From the NCBI GenBank assembly GCA_034440355.1, contig JAWXBY010000014.1, positions 1 through 64,000 of the forward strand: a stretch of 64,000 bases of DNA. Direction: 5' to 3'. The notes below the pieces were generated by a model. That model saw only the letters and a list, made by a program, of their open reading frames with translations, was not told the origin of the DNA and ran no database searches. A program made the position numbers and the translations under genes. The DNA is from SZUA-430 sp034440355 (GTDB taxonomy: Bacteria > Pseudomonadota > Alphaproteobacteria > Micropepsales > Micropepsaceae). Shown here one piece after another: positions 49,860-59,387 of the stretch; positions within the stretch are counted from its first letter, which is position 1, and every line of letters starts with the position of its first letter.

Positions 49860-51206
49860 TCAGCTCACGATTTCGTCGCGAATGGTGCGTCGTGCACGCC
49901 AGAAGAGCCAGAAGGCGAGCGCGTTCGGTACCGTTGAAAGGATCAGCGCCCAGCGAATGCCCTCCGCCGCGCCGAACTCCCAACCCTTCGCCAGCACATC
50001 GCTCAAGATGCCCACCGCGAGCGGTCCCAACCCCAAACCGATCAGATTGATGATGAAAAGCAGAATCGCCGCCGCCGTCGCGCGCATATGCGGTTCGACG
50101 ATGCTCTGCGCCGTCGCATAGACCGGCCCGTACCAAAGCGTCCCCAGAATAGCGTTGATCGCAAGCACGCCGATGCCCAGCGCCGCATACTCCGTCGTGA
50201 TCGCGAATACATAGACGGGCACCGTCACCAACGCCGCAACCGCCGGCACGCTGACATAGGCCCGCAGATCCCGCGCGCCGAACTTGTCGGCGATCAGTCC
50301 GCCCAGCAGCGCGCCGGCCGCGCCCGCCGTCCCGGCGATGAGGCCCAACGCAAGGCCGATGAAGCCCACCGACTTCAGTCCGAAGTCGCCCGCCATCTCC
50401 GCGATCTGCTCCGGATGATTGCGCAGGAAGAACGACGCCGTGAACGGCGCATGCCCATAACCGATAAACGCCTTGATCGAAGCGGCGAACGCCACCAGCC
50501 AGAACGTCTTCTTCTTCGCGAGCGTCTTCAACGCGGTCCTGAAGTCGTCGAGTCGCAGCGTCGGCGCCCGCGTCACCTGCGCCACCCGCGTCTCGACCAG
50601 CGTGAACGCGGCGAGCAAGGCAACCGCAAGCCCCGGCAACCCGCACACGAAAAACGCCATCCGCCAGCCGTAAGCGTCCGCCACGATCCCGCCGACCGCC
50701 ATGCCGACCAGCCCGCCCAACGGAATGCCCATCGAATAAAGCGCCAGCGCCGAGGCTCGCCTCTCGCGCGGCACATAGTCAGAGATCAGCGAATGCGCAG
50801 GCGGCGTACATCCGGCTTCGCCGACGCCCACGCCGATACGCGCCAGCACAAGCTGCGTAAAATTCTGCGCCAGCCCCGACAGCGCCGTGAACGCGCTCCA
50901 CACCGCAAGCGCGATCGAGATGATCAGCGGTCGATTGTGCCGCTCGGCAATCTGCGCGATCGGCAGCCCTAAGAACGTATAGAAGATCGCGAACGCAACG
51001 CCGCTCATCAACCCGATATGCCAATCGGCGAGGCCCAAATCGTTCTTGATCGGCTCGGCCAAAATGTTGACCACCGACCGGTCGACGAAGTTGAGGATGT
51101 AGATGAGGAGCAAAAGCCCCAACGCATAGTTGCGATACCCCGCGCTGATGGGTGGCGCGGCCGGCGCGACCGCGGCCGGCGTTGCAGTCGTCGCAGCGTC
51201 ACTCAT
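49860..51206 (-). CDS. MFS transporter (spinster-like)
   Basis: A 448-residue permease with 12 predicted helices. MFS signatures include the loop 2-3 sequence GLPIAQIAERHNRPLIISIA (the GxxxDRxxRR region, modified), the YVPRERRASALALYSMGIPL segment after helix 4, and GGLIADKFGARD in the second half. The start MSDAATTAT follows a GGGAACGG site. It lies 20 bases downstream of the amidohydrolase on the same strand, and both follow the TonB receptor gene. This suggests outer-membrane import, hydrolysis and inner-membrane transport of one substrate. A relic of a similar gene lies just beyond its end. Confidence 0.92.
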   Translation of the reverse strand: MSDAATTATPAAVAPAAPPISAGYRNYALGLLLLIYILNFVDRSVVNILAEPIKNDLGLADWHIGLMSGVAFAIFYTFLGLPIAQIAERHNRPLIISIALAVWSAFTALSGLAQNFTQLVLARIGVGVGEAGCTPPAHSLISDYVPRERRASALALYSMGIPLGGLVGMAVGGIVADAYGWRMAFFVCGLPGLAVALLAAFTLVETRVAQVTRAPTLRLDDFRTALKTLAKKKTFWLVAFAASIKAFIGYGHAPFTASFFLRNHPEQIAEMAGDFGLKSVGFIGLALGLIAGTAGAAGALLGGLIADKFGARDLRAYVSVPAVAALVTVPVYVFAITTEYAALGIGVLAINAILGTLWYGPVYATAQSIVEPHMRATAAAILLFIINLIGLGLGPLAVGILSDVLAKGWEFGAAEGIRWALILSTVPNALAFWLFWRARRTIRDEIVS

Positions 51207-51226
51207 GGTGCCGTTCCCGGTGTTAG

Positions 51227-52375
51227 TTAGGCCGCCCGCATCATCTCGGCGAAGTTCTGCCAATAGAACCGCGCCTTCGCGTCCTCGGCAATGCCGTCGA
51301 GCGTCCGCTCGAAATATCCGATCGGATCGCGCGTCCCTTCCGGGTGCGGATAGTCGCTGGAGAACAAGAACAGCTCCGGCCCGCTTTCCCGGATCATCCG
51401 CCCGACATCCTCACCGTGATACGGCGTGAACTTCACCTGCCTACGAATATATTCCGATGGCTTGAGCGTCAGTGCCTCAAGCTGCGGGTCCGTCTTGCGG
51501 AACGCGCGAAAGCCGAGATCGAGTTGGCGCATCAATTCGCAAACCCAACCCGCGCCGAGTTCGATCACCCCGCCGCGCAAATCCGGAAACCGTTCGAACA
51601 CGCCGTCGAACACCATCGCGCCCAGCGCCATCTGCGGCGCGAACGACAGCACCATGAAATCTTTCACCCGCAAATTCTCGCCGCCGCCCAAACGGTCGGT
51701 CGGCAGAGGCTTGCCGTTGTTGAAGTATGCTGCCGGAAACACCTTCGTCGCCGGTCCGACATGGAACACGAACGGCACGCCGCTCTCCGACAACGTCCGC
51801 CAAATCGGATCGAGATCGCCGTGCCCCAGCGATCGCTCACCCGCGGGCGAGGCCGGAATCCAAAACGCCCCGCATCCCATGCGAATGCCTTCCTTGATCT
51901 CGGAAAGCGCGCGCTCGGGATCGACAAGCGACACCTGACCGACCGCGATCAACCGCTTGTCCGCGGAGCAGAACGACGTCATCGCCCGGTTATGCGCGCG
52001 CACGCCGCCATAGAGCACATCCATATCGTCCGACGACAAATACTGCGTCGCCGAAAACGTCGAGAACACAAGCTGCTTCGCAAAGCCCAAATCGTCGAGC
52101 GCACGCTTACGCTCAGCCCCGTCGAACGCGCCGAACGCCTGCCAACCTTTCGGCCCCGAGACGACGTCACGATCGATCTCGGACGTGCGCTTGGGATCAC
52201 TCACCCGCGCCACCTGATCGTTGATAAAATTCTCCGTCGCGCGCCCCGCCTTACCCAGCATCAAAGGCGGCAGCCGGTCGCGAATACCGGGATCAGCATG
52301 CCGGCTAACCCAATCCAAAGTCTCAAGAATATGGCTGTCGGCGTCATAGCAGACGCGGTCACCCGCATAGCTCAC
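51227..52375 (-). CDS. Amidohydrolase-related (amidohydro_2) family protein
   Basis: A 382-residue TIM-barrel hydrolase/decarboxylase of the amidohydrolase-2 family. Seen are the N-terminal YDADSHILETLDW (DxxxH in place of HxH), the FVFHVGPATKVF metal His in the middle, and FSSDYPHPEGTRDP near the end with the catalytic Asp. Relatives include ACMSD-type decarboxylases and hydrolases of aromatic compounds. It starts at GTG with a GGAGGG site. It is followed by an MFS transporter gene, and its promoter region carries a motif also found before the TonB receptor gene. Confidence 0.88.
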   Translation of the reverse strand: MSYAGDRVCYDADSHILETLDWVSRHADPGIRDRLPPLMLGKAGRATENFINDQVARVSDPKRTSEIDRDVVSGPKGWQAFGAFDGAERKRALDDLGFAKQLVFSTFSATQYLSSDDMDVLYGGVRAHNRAMTSFCSADKRLIAVGQVSLVDPERALSEIKEGIRMGCGAFWIPASPAGERSLGHGDLDPIWRTLSESGVPFVFHVGPATKVFPAAYFNNGKPLPTDRLGGGENLRVKDFMVLSFAPQMALGAMVFDGVFERFPDLRGGVIELGAGWVCELMRQLDLGFRAFRKTDPQLEALTLKPSEYIRRQVKFTPYHGEDVGRMIRESGPELFLFSSDYPHPEGTRDPIGYFERTLDGIAEDAKARFYWQNFAEMMRAA

Positions 52376-52404
52376 CAGAACATCCCTCCCACATCAGCTT
52401 ATCT

Positions 52405-52451
52405 TGTTGGTTCGTTCGTCAATTGTGCGTGAAAAGTCCAAAATCGTCAAT
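52405..52451. promoter_or_regulatory. Repeated TCGTCAAT motif upstream of the amidohydrolase operon
   Basis: TTGGTTCGTTCGTCAATTG at about 52408-52426, then TCGTCAAT again at 52444, 28 bases on. The first copy closely matches two copies, 29 bases apart, in the region between the TonB receptor and the TetR-type regulator (55603-55649). A shared operator is the simplest explanation. Confidence 0.5.
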
Positions 52452-52466
52452 CGGATTTGCAGAAAG

Positions 52467-52490
52467 CAAGGGCGGCAATTGCCGCCCTTG
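52467..52490 (-). terminator. Terminator hairpin of the second TonB receptor gene
   Basis: A perfect 24-base palindrome, CAAGGGCGGCAATTGCCGCC then CTTG, 30 bases past the receptor stop, followed on the minus strand by CTTTCTG. The U-run is weak, so termination may be partial. Confidence 0.7.
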
Positions 52491-52519
52491 TTGAAGTTGG
52501 TAGGTGGGTAGGAAGGACC

Positions 52520-55500
52520 TCAGAATTCTTTGCGAATTCCGAGTTTGAACGTCCGCCCCAGCGTGGAGTGCGTGAGCGGATCGTAGGACAGATCCAGTCG
52601 CGCGAGCGGCGGATCTTCATTGAAAATATTGTCGACGGCGATGGCGATCGACATGTCTTCCATCACCATCCAACGATAGTTGACGTCGAACGTAATGAAC
52701 TCGTCGATGATCTTGCCCGCGTTCTGGGTAAAGAACGCCCCCGTCGCGTCGCGATAGGCGTTCGTCGCAAACGGCGCCGTGCGCTGATCGGTGTAGTTAT
52801 CGATGTAGTTCATCGTGAAGCGGACGAAGTGCACGTCGGTGTCGTAGTCGACCGAGAACGAGCCCTTCAACGTCGGGATCGGATAGACGGTCGTCTGGTA
52901 GTTCAAAAGGCCCGCTGCTTCAAAGCCTGCTTGAACCTGGACGCCCTCCACCGAAATCGGCGCGACCTTGTACTGGATGACGTGCGTTGCGCTGACGTTG
53001 AGCGACCAATTGTCGTCGATCGGGAACTCGCCCAACACGTCGACGCCCTTCGTCGTGACCGGCGAACCGTTCACATAGAAGGTCTGCACGCGCGAGATGT
53101 TCGCCGCCGAGCAAACGCCGCCGGTGAACGTGAACCGCGCCGCCAACGCCGGATAGACAAGGCAGTTGTTGGGCAAGGCCGTTCCGTTCGGGAACAGACT
53201 CGCCACCATGCCGCCCAACGGCTCGGCGATGATCGGGTTTTCGAAATCGAAGCCCCAATAATCGATCGTGCCGCGGAACCAGGGTAAGGTGAAGATCGCG
53301 CCCACGCTGAACGTATCGGCCGATTCCGGCTCAAGATCCGGATTGCCGCCGATATCGACCGCGCGGAAGGTGCCCAGAACCGACTGCAGCGACGTGATGT
53401 TGCTGTTGGCCAACTGCACCAGCGGCGGGCCGCGGAAGGTCGAGCCCGCCGAGCCGCGAAACGCGATGCGGTCGTTGAGCGTCCACTTGGCCGAGATCTT
53501 CGGATCGAACGTCGAGCCGGTCTCGCCGCCGTAGTCCTCAAAGCGCGCCGCGACGTTGATTTCGAAGTCTTCGAGCAACGGGATAGCAAGCTCGCCGAAC
53601 GCGGCATAGACGCTGCCGTCGAGATCCGCCGGCGTCGCCACGCCGAGGAACACGAACGGACCGCGTTGGTTGCCCGGGCAGACGTCGTTCATATAGTCGG
53701 GCGACGACACGCACGGATTTTCCAATGCGTTGTTGATGTCGTTGTACTCCGACACGAACGTGTCGCGGCGATACTGACCGCCGACCGCGAATTCGATCGG
53801 ACCGCCCCACAAGTCGATGCCGGTGTTGCCGCTGACCAACGCGTCGACCACCCACAAGCTCGCTTCCTGGTTGGTCTGCAGCTCTTGCTGGAACCAATTC
53901 AGCACAGCGATGTCGTTGGCGACCGCCGCGTTGTACTGCGGGTTCACCTGACCGGTCAGTACGTTGCGTTGGATCGCGTTGGAGAACGGATTCCAATATT
54001 GGCATCCATTCGCGCCGGCAACGGCCGCACCACCGCCAGGTCCTTGGATTCCCGGCGTGTTGGGTTCTTTGTCGCAGTTCGGACCGCCAAGGCCTTTGAG
54101 GGCCAACGCGAACCGGTTTGTCAGCGTGTCGAAACCGTTCCGGTACGCTTCATGCCGGCTGTAGGTGGTCGAAATTTCGTACGACAGGTTCTCGTTGAAA
54201 TCACCCTCGAACCCGCCGGTGAAGCGAAGGGCTTCGTACTCGCGCTGCGCCACTTGGCTAGCGCCGCCCGGCATCGTCGGGTTGCCGCCCAAGAACAAGG
54301 GCCGCGCGGCCGGCGCCAAGTAAGCGGCGCCGTTGACCAGCATGCCGGCCAATGTCGGATCCGCCGCAACGTTTTGGGCGACGTAGTCGACGAGGCCCGG
54401 GTTCGTCGGCGAGATCCAGAACCGGTTCGTGAAGAACGGCGCGGGGTTGCCCGGCGCTTGCGCTTGCTCTTCGGCCGACGGCGTCGACAGGATCGCGTAG
54501 AGCGGCGTCGTTTCCCAATGCGGCACTTCCGTCGTCGCATAGAGCGCGTCGGCGAACACGCGATGGCCCGGCGACCAATCGTAGTTCACCGAGCTGTAGA
54601 CCTGCAGCTTGTCTTCCTCTTCCTGAAGATTGTCGAAGTCGATGTACTGCATCTGGCAGACGGGCGTCGTACCGCTGAAGCCGGGATATCCGCCCAGCGA
54701 AGCGCACCCGGCGTCACGCCGAAGGGTGGTGCCGGGTGAGAAGTAGAGGAGCGAGCCCGGGCTGCCGGCGGCCGTCCAGCCGCCTTCCGGATTTTCCACG
54801 TACTCGGTTTGCGTGAACTCGCGATCCAGCGCGTTGAGTTCGCTGCGGTGCTGGAAGCCGGCCGACAGAAGCCAGTTGAAATTGTCGGTGTCGTAGCCAT
54901 AGACGCCGCGCGCCGAATAGTCGCCGTCGGCGTCTTTGACGAAGCGCCAATCGCCCGCCAGGTTGAGGCCGTCATAGTTCTTGCGCGTGATGAAGTTGAC
55001 CACGCCGCCGATCGCGTCCGAGCCGTAGGTCGCCGCGGCGCCGTCTTTCAGCACTTCGATGCGCTCGAGTGCTGCGACCGGAATCACGTTCGTGTCGACG
55101 ATGCCCTGACCGGCAAGGCCGAACGGATTGAGCGCCAAGCGCCGGCCGTTCAGAAGGACCAAGGTGCGCGTGGGGCCGAGGCCGCGCAGGTTGATGGAGG
55201 CCGTGCCTTCCGAGCCTTGCGCGCGCGCGTCGAATTGGTTGGTGTCGCCGATGACGCCGCTGGAGACGGGCAGGGCCTTTGCCACCTCGACGATGGTCGG
55301 TGCGCCGTCCTTCTCCAGGTCCTCGGACGTAATGACGTCGACGGGCAGTGATGTGCTCTCGCGCCGTCGTTTGATGTGCGAACCGGTGACCGTGACCTTC
55401 TCGACCGGTCCGCTCGTGTCCGTTTGATTGGGTGGTGGAGTGGTGTCTTGCGCCTGAGCGCTGCCGCTGAGTGCGGCCACAAAGATCAACGCCGCGGTGG

Positions 55501-55537
55501 CAACTGTGCCGCGACACACCGCTTTACGGTACGTCAT
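52520..55537 (-). CDS. TonB-dependent outer-membrane receptor (second)
   Basis: A 1005-residue receptor: signal peptide (AVCRGTVATAALIFVAALSG, then SAQAQ), short linker, plug domain (EKVTVTGSHIKRRR, TASINLRGLGPTRTLVLLNG, EVLKDGAAATYGSDAIGGVV, then NFITRKN) and a barrel ending FKLGIRKEF with the terminal Phe. A GGGGGGA site fixes the start. The amidohydrolase and MFS genes lie downstream on the same strand after a terminator-like hairpin, and a TetR-type regulator is divergent. The grouping fits a nutrient-uptake module for one ligand, which the sequence does not name. It resembles the first receptor only at family level. Confidence 0.93.
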   Translation of the reverse strand: MTYRKAVCRGTVATAALIFVAALSGSAQAQDTTPPPNQTDTSGPVEKVTVTGSHIKRRRESTSLPVDVITSEDLEKDGAPTIVEVAKALPVSSGVIGDTNQFDARAQGSEGTASINLRGLGPTRTLVLLNGRRLALNPFGLAGQGIVDTNVIPVAALERIEVLKDGAAATYGSDAIGGVVNFITRKNYDGLNLAGDWRFVKDADGDYSARGVYGYDTDNFNWLLSAGFQHRSELNALDREFTQTEYVENPEGGWTAAGSPGSLLYFSPGTTLRRDAGCASLGGYPGFSGTTPVCQMQYIDFDNLQEEEDKLQVYSSVNYDWSPGHRVFADALYATTEVPHWETTPLYAILSTPSAEEQAQAPGNPAPFFTNRFWISPTNPGLVDYVAQNVAADPTLAGMLVNGAAYLAPAARPLFLGGNPTMPGGASQVAQREYEALRFTGGFEGDFNENLSYEISTTYSRHEAYRNGFDTLTNRFALALKGLGGPNCDKEPNTPGIQGPGGGAAVAGANGCQYWNPFSNAIQRNVLTGQVNPQYNAAVANDIAVLNWFQQELQTNQEASLWVVDALVSGNTGIDLWGGPIEFAVGGQYRRDTFVSEYNDINNALENPCVSSPDYMNDVCPGNQRGPFVFLGVATPADLDGSVYAAFGELAIPLLEDFEINVAARFEDYGGETGSTFDPKISAKWTLNDRIAFRGSAGSTFRGPPLVQLANSNITSLQSVLGTFRAVDIGGNPDLEPESADTFSVGAIFTLPWFRGTIDYWGFDFENPIIAEPLGGMVASLFPNGTALPNNCLVYPALAARFTFTGGVCSAANISRVQTFYVNGSPVTTKGVDVLGEFPIDDNWSLNVSATHVIQYKVAPISVEGVQVQAGFEAAGLLNYQTTVYPIPTLKGSFSVDYDTDVHFVRFTMNYIDNYTDQRTAPFATNAYRDATGAFFTQNAGKIIDEFITFDVNYRWMVMEDMSIAIAVDNIFNEDPPLARLDLSYDPLTHSTLGRTFKLGIRKEF

Positions 55538-55602
55538 TCGTCCCCCCTGCATTTTCCCCGCCGAAACGTTGTGTTTCAGCCATTTTTTGCCGCACTCTAA
55601 AC

Positions 55603-55649
55603 TGGTGCGATCGTCAAACGCTACTTGCAGTTGGTGTGGTCGTCAATAA
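55603..55649. promoter_or_regulatory. Two TGGTGnGnTCGTCAA repeats between TonB receptor and TetR-type gene
   Basis: TGGTGCGATCGTCAAACG at 55603 and TGGTGTGGTCGTCAATAA at 55632 match at 14 of 18 positions, 29 bases apart. The second overlaps a near-palindrome, TCAATAATATTGA. They lie between the divergent receptor and regulator starts. A third close copy is upstream of the amidohydrolase operon. Confidence 0.55.
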
Positions 55650-55829
55650 TATTGACCGCGCCGGTACATATCTTCGTGGAAGCTGTAGCGTCATGGCATC
55701 ATTAACGACGCCGCGTTGCGGGGCCTTGGGGCCGGACGGTGATCGGCTATGGTGAGAGCGCGGCACGGGGAATCGCGTCCCGCGGATCACAACTTCCGAC
55801 TAACCCTCCGGGCCCACGGAACAAGGCGC

Positions 55830-56483
55830 GTGGACGACGTCACCACCGAAAAGGCAACTCAGCGCGACCCAAAGCGGATGGCCTCGGGTCCCAGGCGCGA
55901 GCAACTGATGGACGCCGCCGCGCGCCAGATCGTGGTCCAAGGGTTTTTGCCGTTGCCGCTCGAAGGCCTCGCCCGCTCGGCTCAGGTCAGCAAGGCGTTA
56001 GTCTATGTCCACTTCCCGACGCAATACGATTTGGCGAACGCCATTCTCGCGCGCGAACTCGACGCGCTCTTCGCGGCGGGTCTCGACGAGGCGTCACGAG
56101 GCGACGTGTTGGAGACGGTCGCCGTTGAATGCGCGACCATCTATTTCGAACATGTCCGCCGTTGGGGTCCGCTGCTGCACATCATACTCAGCGACCTCTA
56201 TATGGCCCGGCGTCACGACCGCGCGACGCTCGGCCGCCGCGACGCCGTCATGCGCCGCCTGGCGCGCATGGCACGCCGTCACATCCGCCTGCCGGCGAAT
56301 GAGATCATCGCCGGCATCAACATCATCCTGGCCATCCCGGAAGAAGCGGGCGCGTTGGCGTTCCTTGGCGAAGTCGACACGGCCGTCGCGCGCGACATGT
56401 GCCGCACACTGACGATCAGCGCCTTGAAAGGATTGGCCTCCTGCGCGCCGAACGCTAAGCCGGATCGCCCACGGCCGCTTTGA
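55830..56483 (+). CDS. TetR-family transcriptional regulator
   Basis: About 217 residues. The HTH region reads PRREQLMDAAARQIVVQGFL, then LEGLARSAQVSKALVYVHFP, matching TetR proteins (here VYVHF in place of LYYHF). The C-terminal half is helical and should bind a ligand. The GTG at 55830 (MDDVTTEK when initiated) was chosen; the frame is open upstream to 55749 without family resemblance, and an ATG at 55878 is also possible. It is divergent from the second TonB receptor, with repeated motifs between them. The last 29 bases overlap the end of the converging regulator gene. Confidence 0.83.
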   Translation: MDDVTTEKATQRDPKRMASGPRREQLMDAAARQIVVQGFLPLPLEGLARSAQVSKALVYVHFPTQYDLANAILARELDALFAAGLDEASRGDVLETVAVECATIYFEHVRRWGPLLHIILSDLYMARRHDRATLGRRDAVMRRLARMARRHIRLPANEIIAGINIILAIPEEAGALAFLGEVDTAVARDMCRTLTISALKGLASCAPNAKPDRPRPL

Positions 56484-57318
56484 CCGTATCGCGCGAGCCT
56501 TGCTCGGTCATGGCGATGCACAACCGCTCCGCCACCGCCGCCGGAATCTTGCGCGACGCAACAAGCCGCCCCGCCCGCAAACTCAAGCTGGTCAAGATAT
56601 TCGTACACGCCAGTGCCACCGGCTTCGACACGTCGAACGTCTGAACCAGATAGCTCGCATGCCGGTTCATATCGTCGCCGCGCCGGTCGCGATGATCCCG
56701 CCGCATGGCAAGCCGCACTTCGGGACTGCGCAGCAACGTCTGCAACAACCCGCCGCGGACCTCGACCTGTTTCAAATATCCGCGGATCGAGGCGGCAAGC
56801 CGCGAATAGTGATCCTTGGCCAAATCCATCTCGGCCTTGCGCCCGTCGCGCATCGCCCGCAGCTCGCGCCGCGCCAACTCGACCAGCAAAGCCTCGCGCG
56901 TCCGGAAATAGTTGTAGGCCTGCGTCTCGCTCACACCGGCATCGCGCGCAATCCGCTTCATCGAAGCCGCATGCGTCCCTTCGCGCTCGACAATCGCCGC
57001 AGCCACAGTGATCAACTGCTCGCGCCGCGCCTCACGCGAAAGCCGCGTCTGCGTCCGCCGCGAATTCGCCCGCTCCGCCGAAATCGTAATCGGCTCGCCG
57101 TCGCCACCCGGATCCGCAGGCAGAGGAGGCCGCACCGGCGCCGTCCCTGCCGAAACCTTCATCCAATGCCCGCGCGAAGGGTAGGGCACATGAACCCGGC
57201 TGCAAATCTTAGCCAACGCATTCCCCGTCAACCCAAACTCGCGCGCCAACACGCTCATCGGCTTAGACCAAACGCGCTCGTAAAGCTGTTCGCGGGAAAG
57301 AACGGTGGGTTTCTTCAT
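56455..57318 (-). CDS. TetR-type regulator with an extra N-terminal DNA-binding-like domain
   Basis: A 287-residue protein in two parts. Residues 1-55 (LSREQLYERVWSKPMSVLAR, then EFGLTGNALAKICSRVHVPY, then PSRGHWMK) match a small helix-turn-helix-like module seen in many uncharacterised bacterial proteins. After a linker, residues about 92-145 form a TetR HTH (RREQLITVAAAIVEREGTHA, then RIARDAGVSETQAYNYFRTR), followed by a helical ligand domain. Two DNA-binding units in one regulator are unusual. The target genes are not evident. It overlaps the converging TetR-type gene by 29 bases. Confidence 0.82.
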   Translation of the reverse strand: MKKPTVLSREQLYERVWSKPMSVLAREFGLTGNALAKICSRVHVPYPSRGHWMKVSAGTAPVRPPLPADPGGDGEPITISAERANSRRTQTRLSREARREQLITVAAAIVEREGTHAASMKRIARDAGVSETQAYNYFRTREALLVELARRELRAMRDGRKAEMDLAKDHYSRLAASIRGYLKQVEVRGGLLQTLLRSPEVRLAMRRDHRDRRGDDMNRHASYLVQTFDVSKPVALACTNILTSLSLRAGRLVASRKIPAAVAERLCIAMTEQGSRDTVKAAVGDPA

Positions 57319-57397
57319 GCCGCAATATTAATCCCGGCTGCGAGCAACGCGCCAGCACACAGTAGCGTCACGCTTTACGACACCGCTCCTGCCTATC

Positions 57398-57539
57398 TCA
57401 TCCTCCCCCGCAAGCGGGGGAGGGGGACCATCGCGCAGCGATGGTGGAGGGGGCCGACGCTGCGTCAACCGTAGAAGAGCCCCCTTCGTCACGCCGCTTC
57501 GCGGCGCGCCACCTCCCCCCGCTTGCGGGGGAGGATGAG
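57398..57539. repeat. Composite palindromic repeat, copy 1
   Basis: A 142-base element. The outer arms are CTCATCCTCCCCCGCAAGCG and its complement at the other end. Each arm folds on itself (CCCCCGCAAGCGGGGG), and inner hairpins follow (ACCATCGCGCAGCGATGGT; GCCGCTTCGCGGC). A very similar element of the same length lies on the far side of the next gene. No transposase is present; this is a dispersed non-coding repeat. Confidence 0.85.
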
Positions 57540-57608
57540 CGACGCTTGCGCCAGCCTGACGGGGCTGACACCCTGTCGGCATCCCGCTATTCCAAGGAAA
57601 CGCCACTC

Positions 57609-59360
57609 ATGTTCGACCTCATCATCCGCAACGGCACCGTCGTTGACGGCACCGGCGCCGACCGCCGCACCGCCGACGTCGCCGTCAAGAACGGCCGCAT
57701 CGCCAAAGTCGCCCCACGCATCGCCGAAGCCGCCACGCGCGAAGTGGACGCGAGGGGCCTGCTCGTCGCCCCGGGCTGGGTCGACATCCACACGCACTAC
57801 GACGGCCAAGCGACCTGGGACGACGAACTCGGCCCCTCCGCCTGGCACGGTGTCACCACATTGATCATGGGCAATTGCGGCGTCGGCTTCGCGCCGGTAA
57901 AGCCCGACAAGCACGACTGGCTGATCGCGCTAATGGAAGGCGTCGAAGATATTCCTGGCGCCGCGCTCACCGAAGGCATCACCTGGGGCTGGGAAAGCTT
58001 CCCCGAATACATGGACGCGCTGGAGAAGATGCCGCGCTCCGTCGACGTCGCCGCGCAAATCCCGCACGGCGCCGTCCGCGCCTACGTCATGGGCGAACGC
58101 GCCAACGACGACAAAGCCAACGCCGCCGACATCGCCGAAATGGCGACCATCGTCGAAAGCGGAATCCGCGCCGGCGCGCTCGGCTTCTCTACCTCGCGCA
58201 CAATCCTGCACCGTGCAAAAGACGGCGTGCCCGTCCCCGGCACCTTCGCCGGCGCAGACGAACTGCTCGCCATCGCGAACGCCATGGGCAAAGCCGGCCA
58301 CGGCGTCTTCGAACTCGCCTCCGACATGGCCCCCGCCGCCAGCGAATTCTCGTGGATGCACGAGATGTCGCGCGAAAGCGGCGTGCCCGTCACCTTCGCG
58401 ATGCTGCAAAGCCCGATGAACCCCAACAACTGGCGCGAGCTCCTGCGCATGGCCAACGTCGCCAACGACGACGGCGCGAACGTCTACGCCCAAATCGCCA
58501 TCCGCCCGACGGGTCTCGTCCTCGGCTGGGAGTCGACGATCAACCCCTTCTCCTTCCAACCGTCCTACATGCAGCTCGCAGCGCTCCCCATCAAAGAACG
58601 CCTCGAACGTCTGCGCGATCCCGCAGTGCGCGCCCAAATCATCGGCGAACAGCCGGTCCAACTCGGCGGCCAACTCGCCGGCCTGCTTGCGATCTTCACA
58701 GGAGGCTTCGACCGCATGTTCCGCCTGATGGGCGCGACCGGCCTCGACTACGAACCCGCCGCCGACGCGTCGGTCGCCGCGCTCGCCAAACGCACCGGCC
58801 AAGAACCGCGCGCCATCGTCTACGACATGCTGATGGAGAAGGACGGCCGCGGCTACGTCTACCTGCCGCTCCTGAACTACGCCGAATTCAACTTCGACCA
58901 CATCCACGAAATGCTGCAATCCGACCGCACGGTATTGTCCCTCTCCGACGGCGGCGCCCACTGCGGCGTCATCTGCGACGCCAGCTTCCCAACGTACTTG
59001 CTAACGCACTGGGTCCGCGACCGCAGCCGCGGCCCACGCATCACGCTAGAACAAGCCGTGAAGCGCCAATGCCACGACACATCCAAACTCTACGGCCTAA
59101 ACGACCGCGGCACGCTCACGCCAGGCATGCGCGCCGACATCAACATCATCGACTTCGAGAGCCTCGCGATCGACGCCCCCGAAATCATCTACGACTTACC
59201 GGCGGGAGGCCGCCGCCTCATCCAACGCGCCAAAGGCTACCGCCACACCTTCGTCGCGGGCACCGAAACCTTCCGCGACGGCGTCTCCACCGGAGCCAAA
59301 CCCGGCAAACTAATCCGCGGCACGCAACAAGCCCCGTCACTCGCCGCGGCCGCGGAGTAA
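57609..59360 (+). CDS. N-acyl-D-amino-acid deacylase-like amidohydrolase
   Basis: A 583-residue metal-dependent hydrolase of the D-aminoacylase family: MFDLIIRNGTVVDGTGADRR at the start, the metal motif GWVDIHTHYDGQ, the GNCGVGFAPV segment, a long TIM barrel, LSDGGAHCGVICDASFP (metal Asp) and the closing TPGMRADINIIDFESL. Relatives remove acyl groups from N-acyl-D-amino acids, although many homologues have other substrates. The frame is open upstream into the palindromic repeat, but the family start is at MFDLII. It is flanked on both sides by copies of one repeat. Confidence 0.9.
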   Translation: MFDLIIRNGTVVDGTGADRRTADVAVKNGRIAKVAPRIAEAATREVDARGLLVAPGWVDIHTHYDGQATWDDELGPSAWHGVTTLIMGNCGVGFAPVKPDKHDWLIALMEGVEDIPGAALTEGITWGWESFPEYMDALEKMPRSVDVAAQIPHGAVRAYVMGERANDDKANAADIAEMATIVESGIRAGALGFSTSRTILHRAKDGVPVPGTFAGADELLAIANAMGKAGHGVFELASDMAPAASEFSWMHEMSRESGVPVTFAMLQSPMNPNNWRELLRMANVANDDGANVYAQIAIRPTGLVLGWESTINPFSFQPSYMQLAALPIKERLERLRDPAVRAQIIGEQPVQLGGQLAGLLAIFTGGFDRMFRLMGATGLDYEPAADASVAALAKRTGQEPRAIVYDMLMEKDGRGYVYLPLLNYAEFNFDHIHEMLQSDRTVLSLSDGGAHCGVICDASFPTYLLTHWVRDRSRGPRITLEQAVKRQCHDTSKLYGLNDRGTLTPGMRADINIIDFESLAIDAPEIIYDLPAGGRRLIQRAKGYRHTFVAGTETFRDGVSTGAKPGKLIRGTQQAPSLAAAAE

Positions 59361-59387
59361 CCGGCCACCGACGCCGCGTCAGCCTCT

